A stretch of DNA of 64,000 nt from NCBI GenBank assembly GCA_046349595.1, contig JAXMCA010000002.1, positions 2,351,147 to 2,415,146 on the forward strand, in the 5' to 3' direction. The notes under the pieces were generated by a model. It was not told the DNA's origin. It did not search any database and saw nothing but the letters and a program-made list of their open reading frames with translations. Positions 6,560-18,100 of this stretch are shown here, one piece after another; position 1 is the stretch's first letter; every line of letters starts with the position of its first letter. The stretch is from JACRLW01 sp046349595. Its GTDB lineage: Bacteria > Planctomycetota > UBA1135 > UBA2386. Both the position numbers and the translations under genes were made by a program.

Positions 6560-7546
6560 ATGTTGCAGTCACCGCCCACGAACCTACTTGCCCCGGTCTC
6601 TCGAAGTGACCTTCCGGCAATCGTGCGGTCCGTGGGTGACCGCGGCATGAAGCGGCTCTTCGAGTTCTTCACGGCGAACATCCGCAACGTGAACACGCGG
6701 CAAGCCTACGCAGCAGCGTGCTCGAGGTTCTTCGACTGGGCTGATCAGAAGGGCATCCGACACCTCGGTGCCGTCGAGCCTTCGATCGTCGCCGCCTACA
6801 TCGAGGGGCTGCAGCGTGAACTCGCCGCGCCGAGTGTCAAACAACACCTCGCAGCGATCCGGATGCTGTTCGACTGGCTCGTTGTTGGCCAGGTCATGCC
6901 CCACAACGTAGCCGCGTCGGTCCGGGGACCGAAGCACGTCGTACGGCAGGGCAAGACGCCGATCCTCAGTACCGAGCAAACGCGCCTGCTCCTGGACTCG
7001 CTCCCTCTGCTGAAGAAGGACGGCTCGCCGGACCTTGCCGGACTGCGGGACCGAGCGCTGATTGGGATCATGGTCTTTGCGTTTGCCCGGGTCAGCGCGG
7101 TCACCAGGATGAGGGTCTGCGACTACTTCCCGAACGGGAAGCGCTACTGGCTCCGACTGCACGAGAAGGGCGGGAAGGAGCACCAGCTGCCCACACATCA
7201 CAGGCTGGAGGGGTTTCTCGACGAGTACATAGCGGCGATGGGGATTGGCAACCTGACCGAGCAGCCCCTCTTCCGCAAGTTGCGGCCTGATAAGGCTCCG
7301 ACATCTGTTCCGATGAGTCGCAACGACGTCCTTCGGATGGTGAAGCGAAGAGTCGCGGCAGCGGGCTTGCCCAGCGTGACATGCTGCCACTCGTTCAGGG
7401 CGACCGGGATCACAAGCTATCTGGAGCTGGGGACCCTAGAGCACGCACAAGCCATCGCGTGCCACGAGTCACCGCGCACGACGAAACTGTACGACCGGAC
7501 AGGGGACCAGATCACGTTGGAGGAGATCGAGAGGATTCGGATCTGA
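6560..7546 (+). CDS. Tyrosine recombinase/integrase (XerC/D-like)
   Basis: 328 residues. An N-terminal SAM-like core-binding domain (about 31-115, with NTRQAYAAACSRFFDW) precedes the catalytic domain. All catalytic residues are visible: R177 in FARVSA, K203 in HEKGGK, H277 and R280 in CCHSFR, H302 in ACHES, and the nucleophile Y311 in TTKLYDR. The protein should cut and rejoin DNA through a 3'-phosphotyrosine at a short inverted-repeat core, and one such site is found 55 bases upstream of the gene. Its stop overlaps the ATG of an upstream in-frame extension of the helicase gene (TGATG), so integrase and defence genes may share a transcript. Confidence 0.9.
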   Translation: MLQSPPTNLLAPVSRSDLPAIVRSVGDRGMKRLFEFFTANIRNVNTRQAYAAACSRFFDWADQKGIRHLGAVEPSIVAAYIEGLQRELAAPSVKQHLAAIRMLFDWLVVGQVMPHNVAASVRGPKHVVRQGKTPILSTEQTRLLLDSLPLLKKDGSPDLAGLRDRALIGIMVFAFARVSAVTRMRVCDYFPNGKRYWLRLHEKGGKEHQLPTHHRLEGFLDEYIAAMGIGNLTEQPLFRKLRPDKAPTSVPMSRNDVLRMVKRRVAAAGLPSVTCCHSFRATGITSYLELGTLEHAQAIACHESPRTTKLYDRTGDQITLEEIERIRI

Positions 7547-7689
7547 TGACGAGCGGCCAGAAGAAGGACAAGCAGAACTCTGGAATCCGCAGCTTCTTCG
7601 GGCTGGAATGGGCCGCTCGTCCGTCCCCAGGTCGCGGGAGCACTCCTGCGATCAGGGCGGAGCTGCGTCCACCGGGAGAAAGCGACACG

Positions 7690-10600
7690 ATGACCCGCCT
7701 CGAAGATCTGAAGCCGAACGCCACGATCCGCGGGCTCGTGCCCGACGGGAACGCGACCGTTGTCAGCGCCAAGTGGTTCGGCTCCGAGGCACTCGAACTT
7801 ACCTACAAGGACCACGCAGGCCGGGTCGCAAACGTGCTCCTCTACCGGCACGACGAACCCCGACTCGAAGTGGTCCAGGAGGGACGGCCCTGGAGCTTCG
7901 ACGGCGACGGCGCAGCCTTCCGCCTGGTATCGGAAGCGCACCGGATCCGGCTCGCACACCTGTTCGACCCGGTGCTCGCCGTCCACACCTCGCTCGTCGA
8001 TCCGCTCCCGCACCAGATCACGGCGGTCTACGAGGCGATGCTCCCACGGCAGCCGCTCCGCTTCCTGCTGGCCGACGACCCCGGTGCAGGCAAGACCATC
8101 ATGGCGGGGCTGTTCATCAAGGAGCTGATCGCGCGCGGCGACCTGCAGCGCTGCCTGATCATCTGCCCAGGCAGCCTCGCCGAGCAGTGGCAGGACGAAC
8201 TCTACCGCCGCTTCCAGCTGCCCTTCGAGATCCTGACCAACGACAAGCTGGAGGCAGCGCGCACCGGCAACTGGTTCTTGGAGAACAACCTCGTCATCGC
8301 GCGTCTCGACAAGCTCTCGCGCAACGAGGACGTGCAGCAGAAGCTCGAAGCTCCCGACTGCCGGTGGGACCTGGTCGTCTGCGACGAAGCCCACAAGCTC
8401 TCGGCGACGTTCTTCGGCGGGGAGGTCAAGTTCACGAAGCGCTACAAACTGGGCCAGCTGCTCAGCTCGCTGACGCGGCACTTCCTGCTGATGACGGCAA
8501 CCCCGCACAACGGCAAGGACGAGGACTTCCAGCTGTTCATGGCGCTGCTCGACGGCGACCGGTTCGAGGGGCGCTTCCGCGATGGCGTGCACGCCGTCGA
8601 CGTCTCCGACCTCATGCGCCGAATGGTGAAGGAGAAGCTGCTCAAGTTCGACGGCAGGCCGCTCTTCCCGGAGCGCATTGCCTACACCGTCCCCTACAAG
8701 CTCTCCGACCTCGAAGCGCGCCTCTACAAGGAGGTCACCGCCTACGTGCGCGAGCAGTTCAACCGCGCCGACGCACTGGAGAATGACAAACGCGCGGGCA
8801 CGGTCGGGTTCGCCCTGACGATCCTGCAGCGGCGCCTAGCGTCTTCGCCTGAAGCGATCTACCAGTCGCTCACCCGACGCCGTGACCGGCTCGAGAAGCG
8901 GCTCCGCGAACTCGAACTGCTGCAGCGCGGCTCCGCCGTCGCTGCAGCGATCCAGTCCGCCACACCAACTCTCGACGCCGAAGACGTCGAGGATCTTGAA
9001 GACGCTCCGGAAAACGAAGTCGAAGCAGCGGAGGCGCAGGTCCTCGACCAGGCCACCGCTGCCCGGTCGATCGAAGAGCTGAAGGCCGAACTCGCCGTCC
9101 TCCAGGAACTCGAAACGCTGGCGCAGACGGTGCGGCGGAGCGGCGAAGACCGCAAGTGGAAGGAGTTGTCCCGGCTGCTCAGCGAAGAGGTCTTCTCACC
9201 TGCGGGGCTCGCCGAGCGCGTGAAGGAGGAGCGACCGCCCTACGGCTCAGGTGCTCTGCCGCGACCGGTCCCGTCTCCATCGCAGAAGCTCGTGATCTTC
9301 ACCGAGCACCGCGACACGCTGAACTACCTGCTCTCGCGGATCACCACGCTGCTTGGTCGGCCCGAAGCCGTGGTGACGATCCACGGCGGCATGGGGCGTG
9401 AGGAGCGCAAGAAGGCAGAAGAAGCGTTCAAGCACGACAAGACAGTGCAGGTGCTCGTCGCCACCGACGCAGCGGGTGAAGGCATCAACCTGCAGCGGGC
9501 ACACCTGATGGTGAACTACGACCTGCCATGGAACCCGAACCGCCTCGAACAGCGCTTCGGTCGCATCCACCGCATCGGCCAGACGGAGGTCTGCCACCTT
9601 TGGAACCTGATCGCCGAAGAGACACGCGAAGGCGACGTCTACAAGCGGCTGCTCGAGAAGCTCGAGCAAGCTCGCTCCGCCCTCGGCGGCCAGGTCTTCG
9701 ACGTGTTGGGCAAGCTGCAGTTCGACGGCCGCCCGCTCCGCGAGCTGCTCATCGAAGCGATCCGCTACGGCGACAAGCCCGAGGTCCGCGAGCGCCTGAC
9801 CCGCGCCGTCGAACACGGCGTCGACCGCCCGCACCTGCAAGGGCTCATCGAGGATCGCGCCCTCGCAAACGACGCCATGGACGCGTCCCGCGTGCAGAGG
9901 ATCCGCGAGGAAATGGAGCGTGCCGAAGCACGCCGACTGCAACCGCACTACATCGAGTCCTTCTTCCTCGCGGCTTTCGAGCAGCTCGGTGGAACGCTGC
10001 GGAAGCGAGAGCCTCGGCGATTCGAGATCACGCACGTGCCCGCCCCGGTCCGCAACCGCGACCGGCTGATCGGGATCGGTGAGCCCGTCCTGGCCCGCTA
10101 CGAGCGCGCGGTGTTCGAGAAAGACCTGATCGCACCGCCAGGGCAGCCGCTCGCCGCGTTCCTGTGCCCGGGACACCCGCTGCTCGACGCCACGCTCGAC
10201 CTCACGCTCGAACGCCACCGGGATCTCCTTCGCCGGGGCACTGTATTGGTCGACGAGACAGACCTCTCCGACTCTCCTCGTCTGCTGCTGTACCTGGAGC
10301 ACGCCGTGCAGGACGCCAGCACGACACGAACTGGGGAGCGACGGGTCATCTCCCGCCGAATGCTCTACGTCGAGTTCGACGCCACGGGCGCCGCTCGGCA
10401 CCTGCACTACGCGCCGTACCTCGACTACCGGCCGCTCGAGGATGGCGAACCCACGGTGCAGAAGATCCTCGAGCAGCCGCAGTGCGCGTGGATCACGCGC
10501 GACCTGGAGCAGCAAGCGCAGGGCTACGCGATCGCCAGCGTTGTGCCAGAACACCTGGACGAGGTTCGCTCTCGGCGACTCCAGTGGATCGACAAGGCAA

Positions 10601-10935
10601 AGGCGGCGGTCAAGGACCGGTTGACCAAGGAGATCGCCTACTGGGACCACCGCGCCGAAGAGCTGAAGCTGCAGGAGCAGGCGGGCAAACCGAACGCCAA
10701 GGTGAACTCGAAGGAAGCGCGGCGTCGGGCCGACGATCTACAGGCGCGCCTGCAGAAGCGAATGGCGCAGCTGCAACTGGAAGGGCAGATCTCGGCCCTG
10801 CCTCCCGTCGTGCTGGGCGCACTGGTGGTCGTGCCTTTGGGCCTGCTCGCCAAACTCGGTGGCAAGCCGCCGCCACAGGTCGCGGCGACCATCGACACAC
10901 AGGCATCCGCAGCGCACGTGCGCGAGCGGCGGTGA
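7690..10935 (+). CDS. SNF2-family helicase/translocase of a DUF1156-DUF499 defence cassette (C-terminal tail frameshifted off)
   Basis: 1081 residues from ATG 7690 (GGGAGAAAG upstream); an in-frame ATG at 7546 that touches the integrase stop would add 48 residues of low similarity. The start MTRLEDLKPNATI is typical for this helicase family. Walker A is DDPGAGKTIMAG (129-140), the DEAH-box is CDEAHK (231-236), and MTATPHNG follows. The C-terminal lobe carries ATDAAGEGINLQ and QRFGRIHRIGQ, the RapA/SNF2 type of motifs V and VI. Charged coiled-coil-like regions follow. The frame stops at 10935 just where the family normally runs on into a DUF3883 domain; that domain is still readable downstream in other frames. 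The protein should translocate on duplex DNA using ATP and act with the DUF1156 methylase and the DUF499 ATPase. Confidence 0.85.
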   Translation: MTRLEDLKPNATIRGLVPDGNATVVSAKWFGSEALELTYKDHAGRVANVLLYRHDEPRLEVVQEGRPWSFDGDGAAFRLVSEAHRIRLAHLFDPVLAVHTSLVDPLPHQITAVYEAMLPRQPLRFLLADDPGAGKTIMAGLFIKELIARGDLQRCLIICPGSLAEQWQDELYRRFQLPFEILTNDKLEAARTGNWFLENNLVIARLDKLSRNEDVQQKLEAPDCRWDLVVCDEAHKLSATFFGGEVKFTKRYKLGQLLSSLTRHFLLMTATPHNGKDEDFQLFMALLDGDRFEGRFRDGVHAVDVSDLMRRMVKEKLLKFDGRPLFPERIAYTVPYKLSDLEARLYKEVTAYVREQFNRADALENDKRAGTVGFALTILQRRLASSPEAIYQSLTRRRDRLEKRLRELELLQRGSAVAAAIQSATPTLDAEDVEDLEDAPENEVEAAEAQVLDQATAARSIEELKAELAVLQELETLAQTVRRSGEDRKWKELSRLLSEEVFSPAGLAERVKEERPPYGSGALPRPVPSPSQKLVIFTEHRDTLNYLLSRITTLLGRPEAVVTIHGGMGREERKKAEEAFKHDKTVQVLVATDAAGEGINLQRAHLMVNYDLPWNPNRLEQRFGRIHRIGQTEVCHLWNLIAEETREGDVYKRLLEKLEQARSALGGQVFDVLGKLQFDGRPLRELLIEAIRYGDKPEVRERLTRAVEHGVDRPHLQGLIEDRALANDAMDASRVQRIREEMERAEARRLQPHYIESFFLAAFEQLGGTLRKREPRRFEITHVPAPVRNRDRLIGIGEPVLARYERAVFEKDLIAPPGQPLAAFLCPGHPLLDATLDLTLERHRDLLRRGTVLVDETDLSDSPRLLLYLEHAVQDASTTRTGERRVISRRMLYVEFDATGAARHLHYAPYLDYRPLEDGEPTVQKILEQPQCAWITRDLEQQAQGYAIASVVPEHLDEVRSRRLQWIDKAKAAVKDRLTKEIAYWDHRAEELKLQEQAGKPNAKVNSKEARRRADDLQARLQKRMAQLQLEGQISALPPVVLGALVVVPLGLLAKLGGKPPPQVAATIDTQASAAHVRERR

Positions 10936-11275
10936 TGGAGGTCGAACGGCAGCTCGGGTTCGAGCCGATCGACCGTGAGGTCGAGAAGCTCGGCTACGAC
11001 ATCGAGAGCCACGACCCGGAAGACGGGGCGCCTGCGGTTCCTCGAGGTCAAAGGACGAGTCGCCGGGGCCGCGACATCACGGTGACGAGAACGAGATCCT
11101 CTACTCGTTGAACAAGCCGGACGACTACATCCTGGCGATCGTGGCATTCCACGAAGACCAGAGTCACCTCGTGCAATACGTGCGGCGACCGTTCCAGAAG
11201 GAGCCGGACTTCGGCGTGACGAGTGTGAACTACGACTTCGCGGACCTGCTGAGTCGAGGGGAGGAGCCGCGATGA
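10935..11275 (+). pseudogene. Detached, frameshifted DUF3883 tail of the SNF2 helicase
   Basis: Reading frames change at least three times. MEVERQLGFEPID (from 10935) and KLGYDIESHDPEDG are in one frame, RLRFLEVKGRVAGA in a second, and ILYSLNKPDDYILAIVAF to NYDFADLLSRGEEPR in a third. Joined together these give a complete DUF3883 domain, including the EVKGR motif of this restriction-endonuclease-like fold. The breaks sit at short homopolymers (GGGG, AA), so they could be true decay or sequencing errors. The first break separates it from the helicase gene it should be fused to. Confidence 0.75.
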
Positions 11276-11297
11276 CGAACGAGAACAGGACGAAACT

Positions 11298-14200
11298 GTG
11301 GTGCGCAAGAAGAAGCTGATCGAGGTAGCCCTGCCGCTAGCGAAGCCATCAACAAAGCTAGTCAAGCGACGAGAAGCAGCCCGGAATTTCGGTGCGCATC
11401 CTCGAGGTCTGCACCTTTGGTGGGCACGGCGCCCCCTGGCTGCGGCGCGCGCAATGATCTTCGCGCAGATGGTTGATGACCCGTCATCGCTGCCCGGATC
11501 TCTTCCCCACGGCCAAGAAGCAGGATAAGGAGCGGCAGCGCCTGTTCAAGATCATCGAAGAACTCGTGAAGTGGGAGAACACCAACAACGAAGCTGTGCT
11601 GGAGAAGGCGCGGACGGAGATCGGCAGAGCTGGCGGCGGGCCTGCGCCGAGAACGTGGACCATGCGCGCGCGCAGGAGATACTTCAACCGCAACAAGCTG
11701 CCAGGCTTCCATGACCCGTTCGCTGGAGGCGGCGCGCTGCCGCTCGAGGCGCAGAGTCTCGGGTTGGAGAGCTACGCGAGCGATCTGAACCCTGTCGCGG
11801 TGCTCATCAACAAGGCGATGATCGAGACTCCCGCCACGATACGCGGGCAAGCCGCCGGTGAATCCAGAAGCCCGGAAGTCGAGGAGGTGCTGTCTCCTCA
11901 GCCTTGGAAGGGGGACAAGGGCTAGCCGACGACGTGCGCACTATGGCAAGTGGTTGCGGACGAGGCCGAAAGCTGCGGATAGGATCGCTCTATCCACAGA
12001 TCGAGGTGACGGCCTCGGGATGACAAGAGCGTCCAGACTTGAAAGGCCTATGTTGGGCGCAGAGCTCACGGTGATAGCGTGGCTCTGGGTGCGCACGGTG
12101 AAGAGCCCAAACCCGGCATTCACCAGCGTAGACGTGCCGCTCGCCTCTGCGACTTTCATGCTTTCGCACCAAGGCCGGTAAGGAGGCGCACGTCGAGCCT
12201 GTTATCGAGGGGGCAGAGCGGCTACCGCTTCCAAGTGAAGACAGGGCAAGCCGACGAAACGCGGAGCGGGCAAAGCGCGGCACCAAGCTCTCGCGCGGCG
12301 CGAACTTCGAGTGCCTGATGTCAGGGACACCGATCGATGGTGACTACATCAAGGCGGAGGGTAAGGCAGGGCGGATGGGCTCGCGCTTGATGGCGATCGT
12401 GGCCGAGGGCGAGCGGGGCTTATACCTAGCGCCGATCGCCAGAGCAGGAGGAGACGGCGAGGAACGCGAGGACCGGAGTGGACGCGACGGTCGAGTTGCC
12501 CGATGACCGCAAGCGCTGGGCTGTCGGCAACTACGGTCATCACGACGTGGAGCGACCTATTCACCCCGCCAACTGTGGCACTGATCGACCTTCTCCGAAG
12601 CCTCGTGGAGGTGAAGTCGCTGCCGCGCTCGCCGCTGGTCCGACGATTCGCGTTGCGCGACTGGGGCCACGGCCTACGGTGGGCGTGTTTGGCTCGGACG
12701 ATAAGCCAACGATACAGTTGCACGATATGTGCGGTGACGGTTGCGCAACCTTGGTGCGGCAGCGATACCCATGGTCTGGGACTATGCAGTACTGGCGATC
12801 ACCTCAATGGCCATCTCGCGATCGATCTGACGACGACACCCGGCCGCCAGCTTGACCTACACTGACAGCTACGATCGCCACTTGGAAGCCGTCAGGCGAC
12901 CTGTCAGACTTCTTTTACGTATGGATGCGCCGATCCTTGCGATTATATTTCGAGCTTTTCGCACGCTTGCCTTGCCAATAACGAGGATAAGGCGGAGGCT
13001 TTTTCCTCGACGGGATGACTCCATCCAACGTGGTTGGGCATCCGCCCGCAATCTGCCTTCGCAATCGAAGGCCAACTCAGGAATCACACCGGCTGGACAA
13101 TTCCTAGACTGATTCGCGCAGGCTTTCGTTAGCTGTGGCCTGTGCGAACTGAATAAGGGTGCGGCCAATGCCTGCAAGCATTGTCCATGCCGAACGCGAC
13201 GCACCAACCCACCGCCACTCGCCTTATTGGGCGCTAAAGACTGAGCTTCCCGCTGCGCTGCGCCACCAAAGGCCATCGCCCGTGGACCTGCCCCATCCCG
13301 GCATGGCGGTCTACCTACGACAATCAATTGGCCCTAGTTCGCGAAGCCCTGAACCTCTCGACGAGACTTTGACTTCGATGCCGATGTCTTGGTCTACTGG
13401 TTTGCGTTCCATCGGCGCAGCGAGTATTCCTGGCACTGTTTTCGACGGCAAAGAACACAAGCGAATGGCCTTGTAGAAGGCCCGCGAGAAGGCGGCTTCA
13501 AGAAGCTTCCGGTTGTCCATCCACCGACGCTCGCTCACGGCGGAGATCGTCCATCACCTGATCCAGCTCGACGCGGGTGGCGAAGAGTGCTGCTGCCACC
13601 TTGCCGGCATGACGCACGCGATGCGCCAGACTTCCGCCGACGGCCAGCGCCGGTCACGATGATCACCGAGTTGTCCATCTTGCTGGGTCGACTCCGTTCT
13701 TGTCACCATCTACTACGCCGTGTTAAGCACGTCGTGAGCTGGACCGACTATTGCGCGGAAGACGTGCCGCCAGCACATCGCCGAGCACCGGTGTCACGAC
13801 CTGAGCGGAGAGCATCCTGGACGAAGCCGTGAAGCGCGGCCGGCTTCCCGCGTGCTTAGTCCCGCCATCTGCCTGGCCCAGCACGATCCATCGCGACAGT
13901 TGCCAGCGTAGCGATCGGATGCGCCCAGGTCGCCGAGCATCTCAACGCCCTTGACTTCCAGCTCGCCGATCGTGCGCTCGTCTGCATCAGCGTTCGGGCT
14001 GCCGCGCGCGGCCGCATCGCGCCGCGTGTTGGTGATGTTGCGGTGCTCAAGGCGTGCGAGCTTCTGCCCGCGCTCGTGGGTGATGATCTTTCGCAGCGCG
14101 ACCTGCAGGAACGGCACCTCGCATGCGCTCCGGTAGTCGAACTCGGCGATGTCCTCGCGGCACAGGCTGCTGGTTGGTCCTGGCTCCATGACGATGTCGT

Positions 14201-15098
14201 CCTTCACGTTGCGCTACGCGAAGCCTCGTGCTTGACGCTCGACGGCAAGCCGGTGTCGGTGCGCGAGCTCTCGGCGTTGGTAAGACGCTCGATGCAATCA
14301 GGTGCTAGATCGAAACGTCTGGCTGAGCAAGAGGTCGCCGCGCATCAGGATCTTCGACGCGACGGAGCCACGGCTTGGTCACTTGCCTTCGTGCGACGGA
14401 CGGTTGCCCTGGAAGAGTCCTCCTGCTTTCGCCAACACGCGATGGACTGCCCTTGAAGGACATGTCCATGCCCTCTTTGCACTCGGGTCTCCGAGATCGT
14501 CTTCTCGACGATCGCGAAAACCTCGGCTGCCGCTGCCACACGCGCAGGCGACTCGTTGACGCGTCTTAGCGCGTCGAGCCTCGCAGAAGCTGCGCATCCA
14601 GCCGCGTCTCGAGATGCAGTCAACGCCGAGGTCGAGGAAGGTGCGCGCTGCTCGAGGTCTTCGATGCAAGTGGCAGCTTGTCGCCACAGCACGTGGTCCG
14701 ACTCGTGGATCTTCAGCAGCATGGCCTGCGATGCCCGCCGCGCGAGGTCGTGGGCGAGCACGCCGCCCGCACTCGTGGCGACGATGCGGCTCGACATCTC
14801 GAAGTTGCACCTGATCCGCGCGGTCGCTGCCTGCCTGACCGCTTGCGTTGCGGCGCTGGCGCAAACATCTCTCACCGCGCCCTCCCTGGCGTCTTGTTCG
14901 TTGTTGTGCAAAAGCACGCGCTCAGAGGGTTCGCCAATTCGGCCGCGAGTTCGCAGTTCAAGGCCGAGACGGCGCGGGAAGGCTGAAACGGCGACACGCC
15001 TCTACTCTATCTGCGAGCGGAAAAAGCGCGCGGCTGACGCACTCGCCTACAACGGGCTCGTGCAAAGCTGGCCGGAGATCGTTGACTTGCGTTGGCCG
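11298..15098 (+). pseudogene. Broken DUF1156 adenine-specific DNA methylase, many frameshifts and an internal insertion
   Basis: Conserved DUF1156 segments appear in order but in different frames: KKLIEVALPL and GLHLWWARRPLAAARA (11302-11470), DPFAGGGALPLEAQ (11710-11760), TVIAWLWVRTVKSPNPAF, GTKLSRGANFECLMSG with EGKAGRMGSRLMAIV, WSDLFTP, DLSDFFYVWMRRSL, ALKTELPAALRH, GMAVY, DFDAD and HLIQLDAGGEE (to about 13,610). The C-terminal LYSICERKKRAADALAYN and VQSWPEI are at about 15,003-15,095. The catalytic DPPY region at about 12,855 is reduced to TDSYDR. Between about 13,640 and 14,965 lies DNA with no place in the family. The product would normally be an adenine methylase that protects host DNA for the neighbouring helicase/ATPase. 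At least ten frame changes make it non-functional as read here, unless the indels are assembly errors. Confidence 0.8.
13640..14965 (-). other. About 1.3-kb insertion inside the DUF1156 gene; decayed minus-strand coding remnants
   Basis: This stretch separates two parts of the DUF1156 C-terminus that are adjacent in the family. Minus-strand frames at 13794-14207 and 14345-14917 have high third-position GC and protein-like composition (for example LRKIITHERGQKLARLEH and GVLAHDLARRASQAMLL), so it is probably a degraded gene or mobile fragment in reverse orientation. I do not recognise the family. No terminal inverted repeats or target-site duplication could be fixed by eye because the host gene is also damaged. 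Confidence 0.4.
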
Positions 15099-15144
15099 AG
15101 GGGTTGCAGACGCCGGGACAACAGGGAATCTGTTCGCGAAGGGG

Positions 15145-15159
15145 AAGGAGTAACGCATG
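15145..15159 (+). promoter_or_regulatory. Ribosome site and original start of the DUF499 gene
   Basis: AAGGAG (15145-15150) lies six bases before ATG 15157, which opens as MALSNHD, the usual beginning of the family. The frame is lost after seven codons by an extra base near 15178, so this natural start is not in frame with the body of the gene. Confidence 0.6.
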
Positions 15160-18100
15160 GCACTCAGCAACCACGACGCGTGTCGGCAAAGGCCTGGAAC
15201 TGTTGAAGGCGGGCCTCGCCCCGTTCATCGAGCGCGAGTTCCACAGTCTGTTCGGCAAGTCGGCACTTGCTGAAGCGCAGAAGCGCGTGGTCACCGAGCG
15301 TCTCGACACTTCGCAGCCGATCACGGCATGGGATGCCGCTGCCCTGCTCCGATTGATGTGGGACGCATGGCAGGAGATCTTCAAGAAGACCCTGGGTCAG
15401 GCCGAGCGGACGCTCGTCAGCGAACTCCGCGACGTTCGCAACAAGTGGGGCGCACCAGGAGCCGTTCTCGAGCGACGACGCCTACCGCGCGCTCGACTCG
15501 GCTGGACGCTCGCTGCCGTCTCGGCTCCGCAGGCCGCCGACATCGAGAAGATGAAGATGGAGCTGCTCCGCGTTCGCTTCGACGAGCAGATGCGGACCGA
15601 GAAGCGCAAGACTGCGGGCACAGCCATCGAGACGCAAGCGACCGGCCAACTGAAGCCCTGGCGCGAAGTCGTGAGCCCGCACAAGGACGTTGCGAGCGGG
15701 CGCTACCAACAAGCGGAGTTCGCTGCAGACCTCTGGCAGGTGCATCTCGGCGAGGGCACCGACGAGTACAAGAACCCAGCAGAGTTCTTCCGCCGCACCT
15801 ACCTCACGGAGAGTCTCAAGCAGCTCCTGGTCGGCGCTGTGCGTCGCCTCGCCACCGAGCGCGGCGGCGACCCGGTCGTGCAACTGCAGACCAACTTTGG
15901 CGGGGGCAAGACGCACTCCATGCTCGCGCTCTACCACGTCTTCTCGGGGGCCGCACCCGGAGACCTGACGGGGATGGACGCCGTGCTGAAGGAAGCCGAG
16001 GTCACCAAGCTGCCGAAGGCGCGTCGCGTCGTGCTGGTCGGCAACAAGATCTCGCCCGGTAACCCTTCGACCAAGCCCGATGGCACCGTCGTGCGCACCC
16101 TGTGGGGAGAACTCGCGTGGCAGCTAGGTGGCAAGCAGGCCTATGCGCGCATCAAGGCCGACGACGAGAAGGCCACCAACCCAGGCGATGCGCTGCGTTC
16201 GCTGTTCAACGAGTACGGCCCCTGCCTGATCCTGATCGACGAGTGGGTGGCCTACGCGCGGCAGCTGCACGATCAGAATGACCTGCCCGCGGGAAGTTTC
16301 GAGACGCAGTTCAGCTTCGCTCAGGCGCTGACGGAATCGGCCAAGCTCGCGAAGAACTGCTTGCTCGTGATCAGCTTGCCCGCGTCTGACACCGCGGGTT
16401 CGCCGCACACCCAAGCCGACGACGCAGAGGTCGGCGGCCAGCGCGGCCGCGAAGCACTCGAACGGCTCCGCAACGTCATCGGTCGCGTGGAGTCGTCGTG
16501 GCGGCCAGCGAGCGCTGAGGAGGGCTTCGAGATCGTCCGGCGCCGGTTGTTCGAGCCGCTGATCGACCAGCAGCAGTTCGTTGCTCGGGACACGGTCGCG
16601 CGCGAGTTCTCGGACCTGTATCGGACGCAGGCGGAGGAGTTCCCCCCGGACTGCAGGGGAACGGAGTACGAGAAGCGCCTGAAGGCGGCCTACCCGATCC
16701 ACCCTGAGATCTTCGACCGCCTCTACGGCGACTGGTCGACGCTGGTCAAGTTCCAGCGCACGCGCGGCGTGCTGCGCCTCATGGCTGCGGTGATCCATAG
16801 CCTGTGGGAGGCTGGCGATCGCAACCCGATGATTTTGCCGTCGCTGATCCCGATCTCGGACCGGCGCGTGCAGTTCGAACTGACGCGCTACCTGGCGGAC
16901 AACTGGCCGCCGGTCATCGAGAAGGACGTCGACGGCCCAAGTGCGCTACCACTGCAGCTGGACGGCGACATCCCGAACCTCGGCAAGTTCAAGGCGTGCG
17001 TCCGCGTTGCTCGCACGATCTACATGGGGTCCGCGCCAACGGCGACGGCAGCCAACCGCGGACTCGAGGATCGTCGCGTCAAGCTGGGCTGCGTGATGCC
17101 CGGAGAGACGGCAGCGGTATTCGGGGACGCCCTGCGACGCCTCGCCGGAGCCGCGACCTACCTCTACCAGGACGGTCCGCGCTACTGGTATTCGACCCAG
17201 CCGACCGTCACCAAGCTCGCCGACGACCGCGCCGAACAGCTGAAGCGGAATCCCGATGCCGTCGTGCATGAACTCGATGCGCGAGTCCGTGCCGACCTGA
17301 GGAAGCTCGGCGACTTCAGTCGGGTGCATCCCCTGCCCCAAGGGCCACAGGACGTGCCAGACGATCTCGACGCTCGCCTTGTGGTGCTGGGCGTCGACCA
17401 TCCGTGCTCCAAAGAGCCCGGCAGCCCGGCAGAGGTGTTCGCCAAGTCGATCCTCGCCTCGCGCGGCTCGGGGCCACGTCTCTACCAGAACACGCTGGTG
17501 TTCCTGGCGATCGACAAGACTCGCTTGCAGGACCTCGACGAGGCCATTCGGAAGCACGTGGCGTGGCAGTCGATCGTCGACGAGAAGGACAAACTGGACC
17601 TCTCGCCGCACCAGGTAAAGCAGGCACAGACCCAGCTGCAAGCCGCCGACAGCGTGGTGAACGCACGGCTGCCGGAGGCCTACCAGTGGATGCTCGTGCC
17701 AACGCAGCCGAAGCCGTCCGCCGGGATCGAGTGGCAGGCAGTCCGCCTGAGTGGGCAGGACTCTCTGGCGGCCCGAGCCAGCAAGAAGCTGAAGAATGAC
17801 GAGCTACTCCTGACCACGTTCGCGGCTTCGCGCCTGCGGATGGAGCTGGACCGAGTGCCGCTCTGGCGCGGCGAACACGTCGACGTGAGGCAGCTCGTCG
17901 ACGACTTCGCGCGCTACCTCTACCTGCCGCGCTTGCGGGACACGGCGGTGCTCATCGGCGCCATCCGGGACGGCCTGGGACTACTAACCTGGGAACGGGA
18001 CTCCTTCGCCTACGCCGACAGCTTCGACGCTGCATCGGGCCGATACCGCAGCCTGCGGACCCTGCAGGCAGTTCAGGTGTCGAGCGACGACACCGGCTTG

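Noticed and set aside
7381..7689. Helicase start within the integrase gene
   Set aside because: The open frame extends upstream, but family similarity begins at MTRLEDL (7690), which has a purine-rich ribosome site; earlier codons overlap the integrase frame.
13794..14207. Intact minus-strand gene in the DUF1156 insertion
   Set aside because: No ribosome site, no family match, and surrounding pieces of the same strand are in other frames; described as remnant instead.
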